Positions 1-9,000 of a DNA stretch of 64,000 nt are shown here, in pieces; positions within the stretch are counted from its first letter, which is position 1, and every line of letters starts with the position of its first letter. This stretch comes from an uncultured Bacteroidia bacterium (GTDB lineage Bacteria > Bacteroidota > Bacteroidia > Bacteroidales > ML635J-15). The stretch lies in the NCBI GenBank assembly GCA_902800045.1, contig CADCCZ010000002.1, positions 1 to 64,000 of the forward strand, in the 5' to 3' direction. A program made the position numbers and the translations under genes. The notes beneath the pieces are model-generated. The model made no database searches. It worked only from the letters and a program-made list of their open reading frames with translations, and was not told the origin of the DNA.

Positions 1-3000
1 ATCAACTATGCTTGCGCAGCTGACGCCCTGCGGGTCGGTCGGGTCGAACGGGTCTACCGGGTCGGTCGGGTCGCAGCCGATGCACGGGTCTTCGTCGTCG
101 GTTATCACTACATCGAAGTAACAATTTACAATATGATTGGTTGAATCAACTACTATCCATGTAACTCTAGTAGTTCCTATTTCGAAACGCTGTCCATTAA
201 GAGTTGTGTTAGGTGCTGTGATTGCTGTGGTTGCGCCAGACAATTCGTATGTTATCGAAGCGATTCCTACGTTATCATTTGCGGTAATATTCCAGCTATC
301 GTCATCGTGCAGATAGTAATTGAGATGTTCTGTAGTACCAACCTCAACACTTCCGCTGTAGCTAGCCACGATACTTTCGCAACTTACACCTTGGGTTGGA
401 TCAAACGGATCTATACTAGTCGAGTCACAACCGATACACGGGTCTTCGTTGTCGCTAACAACGACTATGAAAGAACAATTCGAAGTATTATTGCTTGTAT
501 CGGTAACAATCCATGTAACCGTTGTTGTTCCGATGGCAAAGTCTTGTCCGTTAAGAGTTGTAAGACCGGTAGCTGTTGTTGCACCAGTAAGGTTGCATAC
601 TACAGTTATTTCGCTATGGTCTGTAGTATTATCATTATAAGTTATGTTCCAACTATCGTCTCCATGGTGGTAATGGTCTTCATGATTAGTAGTAGAAATA
701 TTGAAAGTACCAGATGCGCCACCCATACTTGCAACGATGTCCTCACAGCTGATACCATCTGGATCGTCTGGGTCATACGGATCAATCGGGTCTTCGTGGT
801 CGCAGCCGATGCACGGAGGTGTACTATCGCGTACTACAACTGTGAAGCTACATTCAACCGAATGAGAACATCCGTCAGTTACGGTATATACAACGTTTGT
901 TGTTCCAAGTGGATAATGGCCGCTAGCATCATCGGTGCTATTGAAATCATTAACTACAGAAATAACTTCGCAGTTGTCGGCTGTTGCCGGTACTGGAATT
1001 GTAAGCGTTGCATAATTGTGGTCAGCATCGGCAGGCAACGAGTAGTTGCGCGGACATGTTATTGTAGGATCTTCGGTATCACCGCCAGTATATTCAATAT
1101 ATGGTGCCGGATCTACTGTATTTCCGCACAAGTCGGTAATTGTATAGGTATATCTTACAGTCCACGAGCAATTGTTACCCGACTCGCTTGTTGTATGCTC
1201 TACTGTAAAGCCACCGCAATTGTCGGTATACAAAGCCTTAATATCATCATCAGGAGTTGCTGCCGGTCTGTCGGCATAGCAAAGGTTCATGTTTTCTTCG
1301 CCAGTCGGGAACGAACCAGCAGTAATCAACTGAGGAGCTACATCATCCTTTATTACGATAGTGTATGTTGATTCATACTCGCAGTGCAAAGCATCGTTGT
1401 CGCTAACATGCAACTTTATCCAGTTGGTTCGGTCGCAATTGTTAGCAACGGTGTAATCATTTGGAACAACTGCAGAAATTGTAAATTCTGTACCATTCTG
1501 AGTTCCCGTGGCTGTTCCATTCAAAGTGAGGTCGCTGGTCCATGTGTAAGTGTAATCAGGAGTTGTAGCCTCGATGTTGGCAACAACTTCCTGCTGTCCT
1601 ACATTCGGGCAAACATCGCCAAGGTCTGGGAATGTTATTACAGGCAGAGGCTTAACGGTAACAGTAATATCTGCACCCTGGGTACAATTGTTATCGTTTG
1701 TTATTTCAACATGGTAGGTAGTTGTTTCTGCAGGACTTACAGTTACAATATTACTATTGTCAGGAGTATTTAATGTTTCTCCTATTCCGTTATCCCATAC
1801 GTAATTGTAGAATGTACTTATACCGCCAGAATATACGGTAAGTGTTGTTTCCTGACCCTTACATATTACTGGAGGATTTGCCTGTACATGAATATCGGAA
1901 GGATATTCTACCAAAATAGTTGTACTGCGTGAATTTCCGCATTTATCAGTAACTGTTATTGTTACGTCGCGATTCATGTTAGTTGGAGTACCAGCTACAG
2001 GATCTTGAGTTATCACGAGGTCGGCAACTGCAGTACAATTGTCGGCAACGGTAACTTGTCCAGTAAGGTCTGGTATTTCGTACTGGCAGGAGCCAACACC
2101 CAATGCAGGATAAGCATCTACATTTCTTGCAATGGTAGGCTTGATAGTATCGGTAATAAGTATCAGCTGTACCGAATCGACAACAGAAACGTTTCCGCAG
2201 ACATCAACGAGTCGCCATGTACGCTTGATGGTATCGGTACAAGTTGCGGTAATCACACCGCTATCGGTGTATGTAAGAGTGAGGTCTTCAACAGCGCTGC
2301 AATCGTCGGCGAGAGCTGTCGGTACCGAATGCGTAACAGTAGTGTCTGCTGTAAATGTGCATGCATCCGTCTTGTAAACCGTGATTGTAGGTGGTACGGT
2401 ATAAGTAGGAGGATTCTGGTCCTTACCGCTGACGCTCATTGTAGGTTTAGTGGTGCCGGTTGTGTAGTAGATATTATCGCAAGCATCCTTTATCGTATAG
2501 GTACGAGTGATTGTCCAATCGCAATTGTCGGTGCTTGTATTCTCATCAGTATGCGATACGGTTATCGCGCTGCAGTCGGTGAACAATGCCTTAACAGCAT
2601 CGTCTCCATACAAACCGCTAATGTCGGCATTGGCGAAGCAGTTGTTCTGACCTGTAATATTGTCTGGCCATGTGTCTGCAAGTGCAGGTGCGCTTTGGTC
2701 GCTACCGCTTACACTCATAGTAGGCTTGGTTGTGCCTGTTGTGTAATAGGTGTTTCCGCAAGCATCCTTTATTGTATAAGTACGTGTCCATGTCCATCCG
2801 CAGTCGCTTGTTGCAGTTGATGCATCGTCAACAGTTACGGTGATATTGCTGCAGTCGCTGAAGAGAGCCTTTATTTCATTTGCATTCTTCAATCCTGTTG
2901 TATCGGCGTTGGCGAAGCAGTTGTCCTGACCAGTAATGTCAACTGGCCATGTACTTGTAAGTACAGGTGCGCTCTGGTCGCTACCGCTGACAGTCATAGT

Positions 3001-6000
3001 AGGCTTAGTGGTGCCTGTTGTGTAGTAGATATTGTCGCAAGCATCCTTTATTGTATAGGTACGTGTGATAGTCCAACCGCAGTTGTCGGTGTTGGTATTT
3101 GCATCAGTATGTGATACGGTTATCGCGCTGCAGTCGGTGAACAATGCCTTTATAGCATTATCTTCGAACAAACCGCTAATGTCGGCGTTCGCGAAGCAGT
3201 TGTTCTGACCTGTGATATTGTCTGGCCATGTGCCTATAATAGCTGGGGCGCTCTGGTCGCTACCGCTGACGCTCATAGAATTTGTTGTCGTGCGATTGCA
3301 GACATCCTTAATCGTATATGTACGGGTAATAGTCCAGTCGCAGTCGTCGCTGCTGGTATTTGCATCTGTGTGTGATACGGTTATTGCACTACAATCGGTG
3401 TACAATGTCTTAACTGCATCATTACTCAAGAGGCCACTGATATCGGCATGGTCGAAGCAGTTGTCCTGACCTGTGATATTTGCTGGCCATGTGCCTGTAA
3501 GTGCTGGGATGTTCTGATCGCTACCGCTGACACTCATAGTAGGCTTGGTGGTGCCTGATGTGTAGTAAATATTATCGCAAGCATCCTTTATTGTATAGGT
3601 ACGTGTGATAGTCCAACCGCAGTTATCGGTTCTAGTATTTACATCATCGTGTGTTACGGTTATTGTGCTGCAATCGCTGAACAATACCCTTACAGCATCA
3701 TCTCCATACAGACCGCTAATGTCGGCGTCGGCAAAGCAGTTGTTCTGACCTGTAATATTATCTGGCCATGTTCCTGTGAGTGTTGGTGCGCTCTGGTCGC
3801 TACCGCTTACACTCATAGTAGGCTTGGTTGTGCCTGTTGTGTAATAGGTGTTTCCGCAAGCATCCTTTATTGTATAGGTACGTGTCCATGTCCAGCCGCA
3901 GTTGCTTGTTGCAGTTGATGCATCGTCAACAGTTACGGTGATATTGCTGCAGTCGCTGAAGAGAGCCTTTATTTCATTTGCATTCTTCAATCCTGTTGTA
4001 TCTGCGTTGGCGAAGCAATTGTTCTGACCTGTGATATTGGCTGGCCATGTTCCTGTAAGTAGAGGAGCTGTAACATCTTCAACAGTAATTACCTTTTCGG
4101 CAAGGTTCGACAGACAGTTGTTTGCATCTTCGACCTGCAATTTCAAAGTATATGTATTCGAACATCCAGCCGTCGCAATATCGGGAACGCTTACAGTTGC
4201 AGTTACCGATGTTGCTGTTGTTGTAACAGGGTTGGTTGTTGTCACGGCAAACGAACCATCGTTTGTCCATGTGTATGTATAACTTGGAGTTGTAGAGGTT
4301 GTTATCGAAGCAGCAACATTTGTAGTTCCTATTTCGGGGCACAAGGTTGCGACATCTGATATTGCCACTACTGGATTAGGCTTCTCGACGATAGTTGTGC
4401 TGCCAGTCACAGAACAAGAATTGGCATCGGTTACAGTGACACTATATGTTCCACCTTCCAGATTGTCGATTGTTGCTGTATTACCCGAGTTGTTCCATGC
4501 GTAGGTGTAGTATGTATCAGGTGCTGTACCAAATGGCCTACCACCTGCTGGTGTAGCGGTTGCAACACCAATGTTGCCGGTAACGCACGACTGGTGGTCG
4601 GCGGTTACCGATACGGTAAGTTCGGGATGTATGATGATTGTTCCGCTGTACGACGGATTGTCACACGGCGCTATTGCACCTGTAGTCTGAATAGTATATT
4701 CATAGGTGCCTGCAACTGGCGAGGCGCCTTCGCTTATCGTAAGGGTTGTGCCTGTGATTGCATAGTTGAGGCAGGTGCTTGCAGGAGCGGTACCTTCCCA
4801 TGCAAAGTTGAAGCCGGTTGCTCCGCCGCCTCGCTCAAATACTATGTCGGTGAGTGTCTCATCGAAGCACAAGGTCTGGTCGAGGTCGCCTGAGGTATGG
4901 TCGAGTATTACGGTCGGGTTGACTGTAAGTACCACTTCGCCAGATACAACGCAGCCGTTAGTTGCTGTAACGACATCGGTGTAGGTGTAGGTTACTGGGT
5001 CGGAAGGTGTTCCGCTTGCCGTTGGTGTTACCGTAAGCGATGCGGTTCCAAGGTTAGCTGGCAGGCCTGCGCCTGTTGTCGGAGTTACACTCCAAGAGTG
5101 CGATGCTATCGGCAAGGTGTTGTTGTTGAGTACGGTGAGCGTGCTGGTTGACGACGACAAGCAGACATCGTCGGCGGTAGTGCTGGCGTTGATACTCGGT
5201 ACCGGACGCGAAATAACTTCCTTCGATGCTGTTGTTGAACAGCCGTGGGCGTCGGTTACAGTTACGGTATATGTGTCTGCCGGAAGGTCGGTAATGCTGG
5301 CGGTTGTTTGTAAGCTGCTCCATGCATAAGTGTATGCAGGTGCAGGTGCTGTGCCTTGTGTACCGTTTTCGGCTGTTACAGTCAGTGCACCGACCGACTG
5401 TCCGAGACAGGTCGGGGTTGTGTTGGCGTCGGTGATTTGTGCCGAAACATAAGTGGCTGGTTCAGTAACTTCGGGTGAGGCTGTTGCTACACAGTCGTTG
5501 CCGTCGCGTACATATATATTATAGGTATTGGCAACAAGATTTGGGAAACTATGTATATAGTAGTTGCTACCAGAAGACTGCTCGGTAGTTGTGCCGCCAT
5601 CCTTGCTGAACTCGTAGTAGTACGGATGAGCTGAGGAACCGTCGCCATAAGGATTACTTGTGCTTGTCGTTGTTCCGTGGTTGGTGACTGTCACCTGTAT
5701 AGCACCAGTGTTGAATCCGTGGCACAGCACATCGGTAACCGATACGCTGATTGTCGGGTTGGTAAGAGACTGGATGGTTACGGTATTGGTTGCCGTACAA
5801 GTGTTGGCATCGGTTACCGTGACTCTATATGTTCCACCTTCAAGATTGTCGATTGTGGCTGTATTACCTGAGTTGTTCCATGCGTAGGTGTAATAGGTAT
5901 CGGGTGCTGTGCCGAATGGCTTACCGCCTGCTGGATGTGCTGTTGCAACACCAATGTTGCCAGTAACGCACGACTGGTGGTCGGCGGTTACCGATACGGT

Positions 6001-9000
6001 AAGTTCGGGACGTATAATAATTGTTCCGCTGAACGGCGGATTGTCACACGGCGATATTGCGCCTGTGGTCTGAATAGTATATTCATAGGTGCCTGCAACT
6101 GGCGATGCGCCTTCGCTTATAGTAAGTGTTGTGCCTGTGATTGCATAGTTGAGGCAGGTGGTTGCCGGAGCGGTACCTGTCCAAGCAAAGTTGAAGCCGG
6201 TTGCTCCGCCGCTTCGCTCGAATACTATGTCGGTGAGTGTCTCTTCGAAGCAGAGCGTCTGGTCGAGGTCGCCTGAGGTATGGGTGAGTATCGCCGTTGG
6301 GTTGACGGTAAGTACCACTTCGCCTGATACCACGCAGCCGTTGGTTGCTGTAACGACATCGGTGTAGGTGTAGGTTACTGGGTCGGTTGGCGTTCCGCTT
6401 GCCGTTGGCGTTACCGTAAGCGATGCGGTGCCAAGGTTGGCGGGTAGGCCTGCTCCTGTTGTCGGAGTTACACTCCATGAGTGCGATGCTATCGGCAAGG
6501 TGTTGTTGTTGAGTACGGTGAGCGTGCTGGTCGACGACGACAAGCAGACATCGTCGGCGGTAGTGCTGGCGTTGATGCTCGGTACCGGACGCGAAATAAC
6601 TTCCTTCGATGCTGTTGTTGAACAACCGTGGGCGTCGGTTACAGTTACGGTATATGTGTCTGCCGGAAGGTCGGTAATGCTGGCTGTTGTTTGTAAGCTG
6701 CTCCATGCATAAGTGTATGCAGGTGCAGGCGCCGTACCTTGTGTACCGTTTTCTGCTGTTACCGTGAGTGCACCGACCGACTGTCCGAGACAGGTCGGGG
6801 TTGTGTTGGCATCAGTGATTTCGGCCGAAAGTGCCGCAGTCTGCGTTTCGGATATTGTTACATCCTCTTTGTGTATACAGCCGTGACCGTCCCTAATGGC
6901 AACATGGTAGGTGCCCGAATGAAGGTCGGAGAATGTATATTGCAGGCGGTTACCTGCTGTAGCATGTGTGAAATTAGCACCATCGTCGATACTGAAATCG
7001 TAGTATGCCGTAGATCCAGAACCGTAAGCTATACTGGTTCCAGTGCTTGAGCCAGTAAGGGTGAACGAACCAGAACTCTGTCCGAAGCAATTGATATCGA
7101 CAAGAGTGCTTACAGCCAATGTAGGATTGTCGTAAACAGTTACAACCACATCGTGGGTTGCAGGACAATTATACTCTACACCACCTTCGGTTCTAGTATC
7201 CTTTACATACAAAGTGTATGTAGCAGTACCTGGTGTTGTAGCTGTTACGGTATATGTACTTCCTGGTTGTGCAGCAGTGTAGTAGTTTGTTCCGTCCCAG
7301 CTGTATGTTAATGTTCCTGCGCCCGTAGCCGACGGTGTGAATGTGAGCACGGTTCCCGGACATACTGGGGTTGCAGGAGCGCCATCAACGGTTATGTCGC
7401 CAGGCATAGGAAGTACGTTTACAACCTTTTCGGCTGACGACAAACAATTAAGGATCTCTGTACCGCTACCCGACTGAGCAGGAATTTCGTGTGGAGTTGT
7501 AACAGAAACCGTATAGGTTGTTGTTGTTATAGGATCAACAAGCCATTCCGCCCCGGCAGGGCCGCCATCCCACTGGAAAGTGGACGTCTGGTTCGAGGCG
7601 GCCAGAAGAGTGATATCACTTCCTTCGCAAATAGTTGTCACATCTGGAGTAATAGTTATTTCTGGAAGAGGATATACGGGAATTTCTTTCTCGTTCCAGC
7701 AACCGCCATTTACTTCATCGAGTTGATAGCGAACGGTTATCATATCATGCAAAGCACCGGTGACATGGTAGTTTCCTCCAGCATCTGTATTTATAGTTGC
7801 ATTGAATGGAGGAGTTGTGTTTTCTACAATACCATCAGTCTCCTTTGCGATGCTCCAGATTCCAGGACGAGGACTTTCGGGAGTTACCGAAAGGTCGATT
7901 TCGCCGCCCTCGCAAATAGCATTTGTTCCACCAAACCTAATTTCTGGAATTCTGATTACGTTTATAACATGTGGTTCTGATGCCGAATGGCAATACCTAC
8001 TTGTCAAAGCGTCTATTGAACCTGCGATAATTATTCGATAGTAGTGCCTTGTATATGTAGGATCGGTAGTTGAAGGCGGTTCGTATATTGTTACCTGACT
8101 ATAATTTTCATAGTTGTCGGCATTAGACGCATCATTTATTGGGTTATTACTTGCATCATATCCTATATCGTTAGTGTTTGTTGATGCAATAGCTACACCA
8201 CCGACTACATAATCACCTCCTTCAAAGGCCATGTCTGTCCACACAATCGGAGAATCGTAGTCGCTAGGATCCAAATTTACACCACGCTGCCACAGATAAT
8301 ACGGGGTTGTATATGTTGACTGTGCACCGAGCGAGTAGTCCAAATCGGCTCTCAATGTAAGGGTATCGCCGGCACATACGTTAGCAGAGCTGAAGATCTG
8401 ACCGCCGCCGTCGATACGTGTCAATACTGAAGGCGGCAAACAAGCACGGACTTCGATATCGTCGAGAACGAAGTCGTTACCGGTAGTAGTACCGACTGTA
8501 TTTATAATTCGGAACCAAACGTCACCAGCTGGCGGCGAATTAAGTTCTGCATAGTAAAACTGCCATTCGTTCGCATCATTGGAACAGTTTCCATACTGAG
8601 TCATATTCGGAATCGTTCCCGTTAGAATTGGTTCACCTGTAAGACTCTGAGTACAAGCAGCATCGCTAAAGAAACCAATTTCCAGGTTAGGCATATTAGC
8701 AGGGTTGCTATGTTCATTATTTATGTTTGCAGCCCACAGCGAAACCATAAGCTTGTCGACGCCTTCGCATTCGATGTTGATCTTCTGCTTGTAGAAATAA
8801 CTATCTGTGTGTCCGTCATGGTCACCTTGGAACAGATAGCCTCGTTCAATATTTCCAGGATGAGTATGGTCATCAAGATAATTGTAATACTGGTAACCAT
8901 CATAAATGAATTTTCTAATAGAATAATCGCCGATACCAGGGCAACCATTACCAACCCAATTGTATGTACAAGCAGCTGCTATATCGGCTGGTGCTGTAGT

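Noticed and set aside
2415..4060. Possible CRISPR-like regular repeats
   Set aside because: The 279 bp units are coding, nearly identical throughout, with no repeat/spacer alternation.
307..7980. Many plus-strand reading frames of 60-350 codons opposite the giant adhesin
   Set aside because: They are antisense shadows of the repeat gene: Cys/Ile/Val-rich nonsense, repeated with the DNA repeats, no start context, no recognisable domain.
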